NCBI RefSeq assembly: GCF_964204865.1
Contig: NC_135255.1
Span: 11,313,135 to 11,377,134, forward strand
Reading direction: 5' to 3'
DNA length: 64,000 bases
From: Styela clava
Taxonomy: Eukaryota > Chordata > Ascidiacea > Stolidobranchia > Styelidae
Shown: positions 39,298 to 50,027 of the stretch, one piece after another
Layout of the letters: each line of letters starts with the position of its first letter
Position numbering within the stretch: position 1 is the first letter of the stretch
Position numbers and translations under genes: made by a program
The notes under the pieces: model-generated
Databases searched by the model: none
The model's input: only the letters and a program-made list of their open reading frames with translations
Told to the model about the DNA's origin: nothing

Positions 39298-40193
39298 TCA
39301 GTTTCGTTGATGATACATCGTACCTGGAATCGGAGATATCGACAGACCCGCAGAGGTTAGAAGAGAATTCACTATGAGATGAGTTGCATCATCGACCTGA
39401 ACAAGTTTCCAAGTTGGACACAAGTCAACCGAGTAAACGCCATCCGAGTATTCTCCGCAAAATTTAAAGTTCGAGTCCGAAGTCACGAAGAACAACCAGG
39501 ATTCAATTATATTTGACTGCATTCACTTGGGTTTCAATAACAGAAAAGTACAAGTCTCTCATCCCGAGACCATTAAACAGTCAATACGAGCCGTTGCTGT
39601 TTTGAGTCGGGTCCGAATCATTGTAGAGTGCATAACAAAAGTCATTGAAATGGATAATTATGAGCCACATTGTCACTTGAACGTTAATTAACTTTATAAA
39701 ACTAGCATTTCATCGTGCGTTGACAACATTTTCCTCGGTATGCGATCTTGCTATAACAAGCTGGCGAATTCCCTATTTTTATTTCGATGTGGTAAATACC
39801 GCATTTCTTTTTTTCGTTTTATATCCCACTCAAAACTATCTTGCGGTTAGTCGAGTCGTGTTCAAGTTAGGTCATTTCGTTTAGTTTAGATGGCTGGAGT
39901 CGATTAAGTTTTAAAAAATGACGAGTCAACAGTAAATGATTCAAATTTTCGTTTTTTTTTTCAATGCAACATTACTTGACGTGATAAATAGTATTTCATC
40001 GGATTTTTTTATATTTTGGTATATCAACTCGTTCAAACTTTTCTTCTAGTCTCAATTTTATGTTAATTATTTCCGAAAAGTTGTTGATTTGAGCCATTTT
40101 CTTTTGATAATTCCAGTCATCCTGAGACGTCGACAAAGGTGATCCATCCGTCAATACCTCGACTTTCCCCAACACCGCGAATACTTTGGACAT
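39298..40193 (-). CDS. Two unidentified exon-like ORFs, possibly one gene
   Basis: 39996-40193 is a complete 65-codon frame from ATG: MSKVFAVLGKVEVLTDGSPL, then a polar, charged C-half (NIKLRLEEKFERV). 39298-39522 is open with ESWLFFVTSDSNFKFCGEYS and VDLCPTWKLVQVDDATHL, and has a donor-like CCAG/GTACGA at its 3' side. Both are richer in G+C than their surroundings, which hints at coding. I could not link them or name a family. Confidence 0.2.
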
Positions 40194-41439
40194 GACGACT
40201 TTGGAAAAGTCAGCGTCTTGGTTTAGTTTGTAGAGTTGTTACATATTAAGTGAATGATAATAGTATTGCCGTGATATTTTGTCATTATAATGACTTCTGG
40301 AAACACATTTTAATAGGCCGATCTCATCCATTTATTTATGTCGCTGTAAGATCTGGTGTTTTTTAGTCAAAAATGTTTTGAAAAACAATATCTTACGAAG
40401 TCAACAACACAAATTAAATATATATTCAGAAAGTTGTAAATGCTAAACTTTGGGTAAAGCATTGAAAATTATTTTCCACTTAGAATATAGGTTTTCATTG
40501 CATACATTAGTTTTACTCTTTGATGCTTTGCATTTGATTTTATTTAATATTCAAGAATGATATCTATGTAATCGTCTTTGCTACATTATTAAAAAGGTTA
40601 TATATTATTTTAGATCCTAAAAGACTTAAATTCATGAAATATATATCAAATCATAATTATTATATAAATATATATATAGCAAATTTATAAAATCGTTTGA
40701 TTTAGACATGGACATATTATACTTAGGCAGTCAGTGAAACTTGATGGGATTTCTGGTATTGCTGTGTGCGGTAATTATTATTTAAATTATGTCAAATATA
40801 CTCGAAATTATACTCGTTCTCGTGCAATTTTTCAGAAGTTTATGAATCAGCTATCTCGCTTCGCAAAGATATCGTTTCAAACAATACGCAAGAATGTTAT
40901 GTTAAAACTAGAATAGTCAATAATATTTCTCTAAGTGTTTGTCGACATGGCTTGGTAGGATTTTAGACTTCCAATATTTTGCTTATTCTAGGAAATGCTA
41001 TTTCAAAGTAGGAAATGCTTTAGAAAAACTTATGAAGATTCTGGAACAAAATTTTGTTGGACATGAACAGCGGATGGATGTTTTCGAACTAAATGATTTT
41101 AATTGGTGCATAAAATGTAGAGATATTTTTAATAGTAGACTGGTATATTTTTTAAAGCAGAATAACGTTTTCAGTGAAAAGAATCACAATTCAATATATA
41201 TGTGATATTATGAACAGATGTCATCCCCCTCAAACAAAATCTAACGACGTAATAACAGCAGTGGCTGTTATTTACAATAATGGGTATTTGACTTTGTCTG
41301 TGAGATATTGTGATTGGACTCGTGAATTTTATGATGTAAACTTAATTTTGGGTTTGTCCAATGACCAGATAGCCCTTTTTTGTCTGGCTGTTATGAAAAT
41401 ATTCCACTTTTATATGAAATTTTGCATTCTTTTGCCGTG

Positions 41440-41900
41440 TTAGAGTTTGTCAATCCGGAAAAGTTCAAACAAATAATCCAGCTACTCCATAACTGCCATT
41501 AGATTCCCACAGATCCTCGTTATTGTCCATTCATTATGGAATTCCTCAAGTAAGCGTTTTAGGTTCTCAGAATTTTCTAATTTTTATAAACGTTCTGTCA
41601 AACTGCTCAAATTTCTTGAGCAAACTTTTCACTGACGATGTCTGTCTGCTCGACGATATAAATGATTTAAGCTCACTCCAAGCCAAGGTGAACACTGAAA
41701 TAAACAAAGTGTATGATTGGGTGATATGAAATAAATTTATTGTGATGTTGAAAAATTCAAAGTCATGTTGTTTGGTTCTAAAACTAGAATCACGCATGAA
41801 ACCTTCCAATTAAATTCAGGGGTGTCACACTGGAAATTGTCCACTCTTTCAAATATCTTGGGTTTCTTATTGACTAAAAACGACGCTTATTTAGGTATTA
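41440..41900 (+). pseudogene. Dead non-LTR (LINE) reverse transcriptase fragment
   Basis: The frame at 41523-41729 reads HYGIPQVSVLGSQNFLIFIN and then LFTDDVCLLDD, clear decayed forms of the RT motifs G-x-PQGSVLGP and (F/Y)ADD; the ADD is now TDD. Further degenerate sequence follows after a stop (FGSKTRITHE, LGFLLTK). Catalytic change and stops show it is inactive. Clade (Jockey/RTE/CR1-like) cannot be fixed. Confidence 0.75.
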
Positions 41901-41952
41901 TTAGTTAGGTTATTCTAAGAAGATGTTAAAAAGTAAAAACAAGCCATTAAAC

Positions 41953-42640
41953 CAGGGGCCTCAAACTCGCGGCCCGCAGGGCGATAATTTGCGGCCCCCG
42001 CCTTGGTATGGAAGTTTAATGATAGTGCGGCCCGTAAGTCACTCAGCTCAATTAGAATGATTGATGCATTTAAATATGATCAGTACAAGTAGAGCAAAAC
42101 AAAATATTTTATAATCTATCCCCCGAAAGGAATATGCCGCACGGTAACCTACTAGTACCGTACCTGTAGGCATGATATTCGTTGGACCTTTGACCCCAAA
42201 GAAAATTTTATACTTATAATTTTATACTTATACTTTACCATGCAAATTCTTGGTGCTTATTTTAGAGGTGGATTCGCGAGTTGATTTCACGATTTCATGT
42301 CATCATTTTGATTCAAAACATTCAACAACCTGTTTTTCAACAGTACCGGTAGAGAAGTTTAGCCTAGTCTATCACAGCTATTTCTAGACTAATTTTTGAT
42401 TACGACAATTAAGCTACGACGCCCAAGCAATCAGAATGATCATTGAGTTCTTTGAATCATACTTGAATTTCTGAAACGCAACTCTAAACTAACAAATAGC
42501 ATGCAAAAACGAGATATTGTTTACAAACATGCCTGAAAATCTTTCTGAGTGACAAGTGTCTGAGCGTTTGCGAAAAAGTCTATTGTTACGTCACTTTTTG
42601 CGTCTTGCTGATTAGGCAATGTCACGGAATAAACAAGGAA
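41953..42640. mobile_element. hAT-like left end followed by repeat R2
   Basis: CAGGGGCCTCAAACTCGCGG at 41953 with GGCCCGCAGGGCG is a typical hAT terminus with GC-rich subterminal repeats. Body 42190-42640 matches, inverted, 33770-34260. No matching right end was found; it may have been cut off by the LTR element that follows. Confidence 0.55.
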
Positions 42641-42716
42641 GTAGATGCAAGGTCCGTCGCGGAATTACTTACATTTATGTTTTTTACATGTTTTGCGTAT
42701 AGAAAAACAGAGGAAC

Positions 42717-42888
42717 ACCATCGAGTCGTGAGAAAAAAGAGCTTCCCGCCTCTTTTCCGGCTGCCGCACTGGCGGGCGGACGTGTTTTCCTGTGTTCTCT
42801 GCTTTGTGCTGTTTTAACTGTGAAGTTGCCTCATAATAAACCGCAAATCCGGAATCTGAGTCTTCTGATTCAATAAACGGTAGCAACA
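42717..42888 (+). repeat. 5' LTR remnant
   Basis: 3' part of the LTR, about 90 percent identical by eye to 47424-47597, ending GGTAGCAACA. Short starts (ATGGCGAGCACGCC, ATGGCGAGCACTGC) follow but soon hit stops. Confidence 0.7.
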
Positions 42889-43179
42889 TCTACTAACCGT
42901 GACAATGGCGAGCACGCCAGGATTTGATCAACATCAAGAACCGTGATGATGGCGAGCACTGCGGCGGATTTGGCGGAATAACTGACGGCAACTTCGAAGG
43001 TACTATCAGCAGTGGCGGCGCGTCAATAGGGCCAACCGGGGCAATGCCCCGGTTGTTTTTTCGGTATGATGAAAAATATTTGAAAAATACCTCAATATCG
43101 GTTGCACAGTCTGTCTACACTAGCCTAGGGTTACCATATTTGAAAAAGCAAAATTCCGGACAGTGCATGAGTATTTTCG

Positions 43180-43270
43180 GCGCTCCCGAAGAATGTGCAT
43201 CAAGATGGCACACAACCTATACTATGTTCAGGTTGTGCGCCATCTTGGGGCACATATTTCAGAAGCTTCG
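43180..43270. mobile_element. Foldback MITE family FB, copy 4, nested in H2
   Basis: Arms GCGCTCCCGAAGAATGTGCA and GCACATATTTCAGAAGC, with inner CAAGATGGCACACAACC opposite GGTTGTGCGCCATCTTG. Flanks TATTTTCG and TATTTTCA agree at 7 of 8. Confidence 0.8.
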
Positions 43271-43434
43271 TATTTTCATGAGACCATATATATGCGCTAC
43301 CGAAATGCTAAGGCTGCAAACGCTGTACGATACTCATTCTAAAGCGCCAGCTACCGGAATAAAAAGTATTGTCTTCGGTCACAAGCTGAATCTCACACCA
43401 GACGGGTAAGCACTCTCTAAATATAGCTCTAAAT

Positions 43435-44247
43435 CAGGGCTCGGCAAACTGCGGCCCGCGGGCCGAATGCGGCCTGCGAGCTAATTTATTGCGGCCCTCG
43501 AACGACCCGACATTTAATACATATAACAAAAATTGATCCTAAATTTATTATTGTCCATACACAGATTTATGTGATAACAAGTGCTGCTGTACGACGCTTG
43601 TTTGGTAATGAGTAGCGTCAGTTCTATGCCGTTCGACTTAATTTTGATATTAAAATTGTCTTGGAAACGGAGGGAGTTCGCGACGAGGGGCGAACATTCC
43701 AAAGTGCTTGCACGCAAAAATATTTTTCTTTCTCGCGCATTCCAAAACCAGCTCCATATGTCCGGTCAGCATCGCAAATATTTGAGGTATTTAATGTTAA
43801 ACTCGCTACGAAACGTCTCATCGAAAATTCGACCCCGATACCCGAGACTAAGCCACAGCTCATTTGTGCGATAGTGCAAAACGTGTAATCTGCACGTTCG
43901 GAAGCTCATATTGCTGTCAACGGCTTAATCTAAAATGCATTACACTTACAATAAATTTTATACTCGTCATTTGGACGACGTACCGCGGGCAAGTTGCCAT
44001 AAAAACATCATCCTTCACATTGATATATAATAGGTAAATAAAAACAATGTATTGTTAGATAATATATTGAAAAAACGCCACATACACATCTCATTGTGGC
44101 AGGCTTTTAACACAGCAATAGAAGGTGCGAATGTGCCATAATTTGAAGTTTAATGTAATGATTGTCCGAAAGCGGAATTATTGTGCCCGCGCGCTCATGG
44201 AAATGTGTATATTTGGCCCGCAAGTACATAAAGTTTGCCGACCACTG
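43435..44247. mobile_element. Non-autonomous hAT element nested in H2, perfect target duplication
   Basis: Left end CAGGGCTCGGCAAACTGCGG, right end AAAGTTTGCCGACCACTG. Exact 8-bp duplication CTCTAAAT at 43427-43434 and 44248-44255. GC-rich subterminal parts (GGCCCGCGGGCC; TTTGGCCCGCAAG). 813 bp; no transposase. Confidence 0.95.
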
Positions 44248-44379
44248 CTCTAAATGAATCTCAAGTTCAGAGTGGAAAATAATATTGAGAATTGGATTGT
44301 GCCGAAAATTAAGGATAGTGATTACAGCTTAAAACAAATTACAGACACGCTTTTAAGTCAAGTCACTACAAATTACTCT

Positions 44380-45172
44380 TCTCACCATGCATATTTTTCT
44401 GGAGATCTAATTCTCTTCAGTAGGGCATTCACAGTTGTCTCCTGTAAATGTCACACATTTTTTCAAAAGCATCATTTTTTCTAAGGTGTCTTTTACATAT
44501 GTGGAAATTGTGTCGGCAGTCTCGTTTGCCTTGTTTGTAAACTCAATCAATTTTGATTGCAAACCACCTTTCCTCCAGTCAAAATATTGAATAATTGTAG
44601 GAAATAATTTCAGTTCATTGTAATTGCTGCCATCTGTTGTAACGCCAAAATACGCGATATCGTTTTCTTCAAAACTTTTCAGAACAGCATCAATAGAATA
44701 TTGCGCAAGTACGCTAGTAACAACTTTTTCTGTCTTTGTGCGGCCACTACTAAACTTCTTCGCTATACATTCGAATCAGGGAAATATTTTTGAGTAAAAC
44801 AGATGTACAGTCCATGGACAAAAAGCTATGATGATGATTAACAGTGTGAAATGCAAGAGTGCCTTCTGCGGCAGTGATTTCATCTTCGCAGTTACTTCCT
44901 GCTGTAACAAAATAGTTTGTCATTTTCGTTGAAGCAACAGCCCCTCTTACTGCTTTGCGATGTTTTTCTGATTGGAGATGTGTGTTCAAATCACCATTAC
45001 CGTTGTGCACGACAGATATATAGGTTCCATATTCGCAAGCATTCCGCTTCATAATCATTCCTGCCTTTTCTAAAACATGGATATTTTTCTCGCATCTATT
45101 TAGTGAATGTGTACTTTCGTTTAAGAATTGGCCATTTGAAATAATATCTTTTTTTATTAACAATAAATACAA
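44380..45172 (-). pseudogene. Decayed hAT transposase of element H2 (BED-type zinc finger N-part)
   Basis: The frame from 45172 includes CEYGTYISVVHNGNGDLNTH followed by LQSEKHRKA, a BED-like zinc-finger remnant (one Cys plus the two His in H-x(5)-H), then AFHTVNHHHSFLSMDC. After a frame change near 44760 it continues with VTSVLAQYSIDAVLKSFEEN, YFGVTTDGSNYNELKLFPT and FTGDNCE. This order is typical of hAT transposases related to ZBED/ZMYM-like host genes. Frameshifts and a missing C-half show it is inactive. Confidence 0.7.
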
Positions 45173-45425
45173 CCCAACTAAAAATGCATACTTAAAAAAA
45201 CAAAGTAATTTACCACCAGACTAACTGAACCAAAAAGCTACAGGGACTAGCACTTTCGATACCGAATTCCTGACTTGCTTCTTATTCAAATAGAAAAAAA
45301 CTTTGTGGTATAAAACTTCTGTATTCAGCTAACTCAACAAGGAACTAGCTGCTATCAAATACACTTGCAGCTGCTCAACGAAACGGGTAAAACAGTCAGC
45401 AAATAATAATCAGAAAGTTCTAAGT

Positions 45426-45838
45426 CAGGGGTCGGCAACCTTTTGTTGCTCACGGTTGCAAGTCATTGGCGGGCCGCACATATTTTTGAAATGTTAAAAA
45501 TCGAATGAATGACCGATGAATTTATCACACAGATCAGAAGTTAAATTTTGAGCAGCGCGTGAAGACTGACTATTCGAATATTTTTTGCGCCATTAAACCA
45601 TTTGCACTTAGCATCACCTTTTCTGCGTTTTGTTGTCATTTGTCTAAATTATAATTAAATTATAGCCTCATTAAACGAGTAATTGTGAATTATATACTTG
45701 TTACGTTATAATATAATTTGGTCTACATGTAAATTCTTTTGCGTAAAGAATATAATCGAAAAAACAGCAATAATTTGTTACTATAATTGAGTGAAGCGTC
45801 GCGGGCCGGATTATATTGCCGTAGGTTGCCGATCCCTG
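45426..45838. mobile_element. Short hAT MITE nested in H2, perfect target duplication
   Basis: Left end CAGGGGTCGGCAACCT, right end AGGTTGCCGATCCCTG. Exact 8-bp duplication TTCTAAGT at 45418-45425 and 45839-45846. Subterminal GGCGGGCCGCACA opposite GCGTCGCGGGCCGGA. 413 bp, non-coding. Confidence 0.95.
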
Positions 45839-46774
45839 TTCTAAGTGGTGAACATCATTGATAGGGAACGCTCTGTTACATCATAATTCCACACAACCTC
45901 GTAGTATTAGCAGTGTGCACAGTACGATTGCAGATTTAATAAAATTCCGGACATTTGAGCATTTTTCAAAATTCTTTCCGGACGCAAAATTTAACCCTAA
46001 ATTCCGGACATGTCCGGACGGTATGGCAACCCTACACTAGCCATATTCTCCCGACATGGTTCATTTTTCGCTCGCAAAGCCTTCGCCGAACGTCGACGGG
46101 GTGACGCCGATTTTGCCCCGGTTGCTCATTGTATATCGTATTCTCTCTTTTATCTTCCACTCGCCGCGTTTGTTTTCTGTTTCTTTTACTAAATCATCGG
46201 GGCCGATCGGGGCTAGCCCCGAAATTATGACGACACAATGCCGACGTTTCTTACAACAACGTGTTGACATATTTCGCTTTCCCGAAGTTTCTGTTAATAT
46301 GCCATTGTATTTATCTGGGTAAATATTGCCTTTCCTTTTGAAAGAGGTTTCAAAATAAAATATGTCTATATTTATTAATCCATTGACTTGGACCGGTTTT
46401 AAAGACACTTTCTTATCGTTAAAAGTTGTCGCTTTTGCCGATTGGTTGTTACCGATGGAATGGTTTTTATACTCATAAAATGATGGGAGAACTTACAGCG
46501 CTCATCCTGTCCCCGTAGATGGGGGTGACTTGGTCCCGCAGTAGCTTGCCCCGGTTGTCAAAATGACCACGCGCCGCCACTGACTATCAGGAAAATGAAA
46601 CAAATTCCAGCATGGACGAAGAGTTTACCGGAAACATTATAAACTTGGCGACTCCGGGAACGGTGTCTCAGGCAAAACACACATTTTTGGTGGGCTGAGT
46701 GAGCCTTGGTGTAACGATGGAGGTCCCGGCATGTGTGCGGTGGTTGAAGCTGGCTGTGATTTTTTTGACCGGTT

Positions 46775-47128
46775 TTGGACTTGGAGATTGGTGTGTTGCC
46801 TGCAGTGACGGACTCCTGGGCCGTTGTAATCCTAATGTGTGTGGTCAACGTGAGCCAGAAACCGGTGCATGTCGAGGCGGGTACTTTAGTGGGAATAGTT
46901 TGCCCAATGGGGGAAGTTTATCAAATTGCTGAAATGCCTAACTCTGATCCTGAAGTGGGGGAAAGTTTGCCTGAGCACCTCGAGCCGTTGTTGTCCGAAA
47001 TGGAGCATTTGAATGAAGATGAGAAAAACCAGTTTCGGTCATTGCTAATCAATTACCAAGACATCTTTGCCAAGCCTGCCAAGCGGAATCCATATCGAAT
47101 AGGATTTGAAGAGCAATTTCGTTCATGA
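46775..47128 (+). pseudogene. Gypsy pol fragment (region between protease and reverse transcriptase)
   Basis: The frame contains VVNVSQKPVHVEAGTLVG, then LPEHLEPLLSEMEHLNEDEK and RSLLINYQDIFA. This is the linker typical of Ty3/Gypsy polyproteins just before the RT domain ('LPEHL...L...Y.D.FA'). The frame ends in unrelated sequence and the RT itself is absent. Confidence 0.75.
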
Positions 47129-47298
47129 CTATTTTTTTCATTGTATCATCTTGTTTAAACCATTTGGCTACGTGAAAGATATTTTGAAAAGGGGAGGGGG
47201 TACATAATCTTTAAAAAATTTGGTTATTTTGTGTTTTTTTAATTCGATTTTAAGAATGAAACTTGTGGAGTTTCATCCTAAACAAAGGAGGGGAATTT

Positions 47299-47597
47299 TG
47301 TCACGGATTTTATTATCCGTGTGTTTTAATTTAGTTTGTCTTTTTGTATTTGCTTATATGCTTTTTGAGGACCCTTGGTTTGGATATACTTCATCCGGGT
47401 CTGGTTGCTGTGGGACTCCGATTACCATCGAGTCGTGAGAAAAAAGAGCTTCCCGTTTCTTTTCCTGCTGCCGCACTGGCGGGCGGACGTGTTTTCCTGT
47501 GTTCTCTGCTTTGTGCTGTTTTAACTGTGAAGTTGCCTCATAATAAACCACAAATCCGGAATCTGAGTCTTCTAATTCAATACACACGGTAGCAACA
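47299..47597 (+). repeat. 3' LTR of the Gypsy-like element
   Basis: 299 bp, begins TGTCACGGATTTTATTATCC after a polypurine tract and ends GGTAGCAACA; contains AATAAA near 47543. Standard TG...CA ends. Confidence 0.75.
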
Positions 47598-48029
47598 TCA
47601 TAATCTGTGAAGGTATCTAGGACGTTGAAAAAGTATCTAGACTTTATAACATCTAGACTCCAAATTTCACATCTAGATCTTATACAAAATATTTAGATTT
47701 AGCTATAAAACACCTGGATGTTTCCCCGACCCTTAATACCAGAAAAATTCTCTCTAAAACTACTCCAAACTTTCGAATGCTTATTTTGCCAGTGTTCTGG
47801 AGAGTTGGCACTCACAAACTTAGTTACATGGTCAAAACCATCATTTTTATTAAAATATACAACCAGGTATCGCTCACAGGTACTGATAGCTGAAATTAGT
47901 ATAGTCGATCGCAGATTTTACGGGACTAATTTTTGATAATTGCCACTGAACTAAATTCCATCAGAAGACATAGTGAGTTATATTACTTCAATTACAGCTA
48001 ATTTTTGAAAAATAAAAAAAACTGAAACC

Positions 48030-48190
48030 TCACAAATAACACGCAAAACCACGAACATGGCCACGAGGCAATGTTTATAGCCATGCTTGAATATCTGTCT
48101 GGGTCAAATAAATTAAGTGTGTGAGCGGCTGCAAAAATTACCATTGTTTACTTTTAGCTGATTGGTCGTTATTACAGATGTAAACACGGA
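48030..48190. repeat. Dispersed repeat R2, diverged fragment
   Basis: Phrases such as AATGTTTATAGCCATGCTTG, GTGTGTGAGCGGCTGC and TTAGCTGATTGG follow the order seen at 42480-42640 and, inverted, 33770-33910. Non-coding. Confidence 0.45.
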
Positions 48191-49189
48191 AATCGTTTCT
48201 TTTTTTTCTGATATCAGAAAAATGGCGGGATTTTTTTTTTAATTATCAAAAAAATAAAATGAAACAATACATAAAGACCAAATTATTCCATAATATCGTC
48301 AAATTGATTACATTGAGTTGTTTTTCAGCATATCGTGTTCGATCGATATACACAAATTAATAGTTATATGTAAATTATACAGTCAATAGTTCATTGTCTA
48401 TGGTATAAGGTTTAAATCCGATATTCGATATCCATAGTAGATTATATATTAATATATCACATATTTTAGGAATAGAAAATGGGAGAGGAAAAAAGAAAAG
48501 TTAGACATGAAATAATACAACAACAATTTTATCTGATATATCATAATTTTCATCATAACACAACAGACATACACATATTTTTTTATAACTGTATTTTTAC
48601 AATCTAAATAAATTTCAGATAATGGGTATGAAAACTATAAATTTTCAAAGCATTACTGAATAACAATCCGATAATCTTCTCCTGCTCTACAGACATATGT
48701 ACACTCCGGTACTTGAATTTTAGATTTTATCTACCGGAAATTGATGCCCGAGAAATATTATGATCTCTTTTTTTCCTGCGGAACGACCTTTGAACCCGGC
48801 AATGAATTCTCTGTGATTTGGTACTTAGCCTATATTATGTTATGAAAACGTATTTATTGCTTATATCCAAAATAGACACATCATCGTTAACATATTGAAA
48901 ATTGCTACGGAAATAAACAACGGGCATACTAGGGAAAACATCCAGTTAATACAGATCAAAGGTCAGGCTAACAAATTTATGCTTGAATTCGTTGACGTCA
49001 CATTAAAACAACGCAAATTCGGGAAGAAGTTCTGGTTTGTCTGTTTATCGTGATCGCCTGATCGCTCTGTTTATCGTGATCACAATAATATGTGGAAAAT
49101 CAGCAATTTGGGAATATCGGAATTCAGTAAAATATGATGAAATAGATAAAATGAAAAGCATTATGCGTTCAATTTTTAAGTATAAACTA

Positions 49190-49500
49190 GTAGGGATAGG
49201 ATAGGATAGGATTTACATATTTATCCCGGGGGAGAGGAAAGCCGATAAGACGGCCTATCCATATGGCGAACCACGGCCTCTCGTCCGGTGGTACCATTCC
49301 AAGTCGGTTATGGGATTAGTTTTACTGTATTGTTTGTTTTCGGAAGCATGGACTTGGTGGTGGAGGAAGCCGTGAACCACCCAACGACGGCGAGGAGTCC
49401 AGCAATCCTCTCGCACATAACCATCCCTGCATGGGATTCGAACCCACGCAGAGTAATTAGAGGTGCGGTGGCGAGCGTATTCCTAACGGTTAGCCCGTTG
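49190..49500 (-). repeat. tRNA-derived SINE, copy 4
   Basis: Minus strand: GTGGGTTCGAATCCCATGCA (B box), GGTTATGTGCGAGAGGATTG, CACCACCAAGTCCATGCTTC, tail ATAAATATGTAAATCC then a (ATCCT)n run. It lacks about 25 bases in the middle (the ACGTAACCGCTGGTCGG part of copy 3). About 0.5 kb upstream of ARNT. Confidence 0.85.
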
Positions 49501-49980
49501 AGCCCGCATATATAGTAATTTGATGATTTAAAATACCGGTACGGTACTGAAATATTACTGTATTATAATACTTTAAATATAATACCAACATTTCACTCAT
49601 ACTTCTGTACTTAATTTTGATTTCTGGGTTTGCACGCCTGTATCCGTGATTGCACAACCGATTTCTCGCGGAAAAAGTCCATGAAATCCAGACTGGCTTG
49701 CTTGAGACCGAAAAACTCCGTGATTCTGACAAAACCGCAAAACCATTGTCTCACAAATTAAGTAGGCTATCCCACTAAGTTAGGCATTATTAAAGGTTCA
49801 CACACAACGTTTATTCATCATTTCGACTCATGATATGGAAACAACTATTTTAAAGTATGTCTGTATGTATGAAAGCTAGCTTTTCCAAGTTTGATTAGAT
49901 ATTTGCATTTATCAGTTTATTGAAATTACCCGCTATAGTGCCATAAAATTTGATAAAACAAAATGAGTTCTTCATCAAAT

Positions 49981-50001
49981 TTCTTTTCTGATATTTTTCA
50001 G
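49981..50001 (+). promoter_or_regulatory. Strong splice acceptor just upstream of ARNT ATG
   Basis: Pyrimidine-rich tract ending TTTTTCAG, 26 bases before the start codon. It marks either a 5'-UTR intron or a spliced-leader trans-splice site. No upstream exon could be identified. Confidence 0.5.
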
Positions 50002-50027
50002 TATTTAGAAATTATTTAATCAGCATT

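Larger units (their letters stand above)
43126..46034 (-). mobile_element. hAT element (family H2) nested in H1, with decayed transposase
   Basis: Left end TAGGGTTACCATATTTG, right end GGTATGGCAACCCTA, with inner ATTCCGGACA phrases at both ends. Exact 8-bp duplication CACTAGCC at 43118-43125 and 46035-46042. The flanking H1 sequence is continuous once this element is removed, as shown by the uninterrupted copy at 60240-60300. It contains three further insertions (43180-43270, 43435-44247, 45426-45838) and a transposase relic. Confidence 0.93.
43010..46582. mobile_element. hAT element (family H1) inserted in the LTR element
   Basis: Left end CAGTGGCGGCGCGTCAATAG, right end ACCACGCGCCGCCACTG. 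Exact 8-bp target duplication ACTATCAG at 43002-43009 and 46583-46590. Subterminal CCAACCGGGGCAATGCCCCG and GCTTGCCCCGGTTGTC. It is the same family as the split copy at 56908-61125, whose left 150 bases match closely. Without its own insertion it is about 660 bp (43010-43125 plus 46043-46582), hence a deletion derivative. Confidence 0.93.
42700..47597 (+). mobile_element. Ty3/Gypsy-like LTR retrotransposon remnant, carrying nested insertions
   Basis: A matching direct pair of LTR ends: 42717-42888 and 47424-47597, both containing ATCGAGTCGTGAGAAAAAAG, CCGCACTGGCGGGCGGACGT, an AATAAA and the end GGTAGCAACA. The 3' LTR appears complete, 47299-47597: it starts TGTCACGG right after a purine tract (AACAAAGGAGGGGAATT) and ends CA. 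Between them is a pol fragment (46775-47128) and a 3.57 kb hAT insertion (43010-46582). The 5' LTR is shortened or diverged at its left side next to repeat R2. Gag, RT, RNase H and integrase are absent, so the copy is defective. Confidence 0.75.

Noticed and set aside
42924..43409. 161-codon plus-strand ORF
   Set aside because: Runs across the borders of the LTR element, hAT H1, hAT H2 and a foldback copy; a chance frame over nested transposons.
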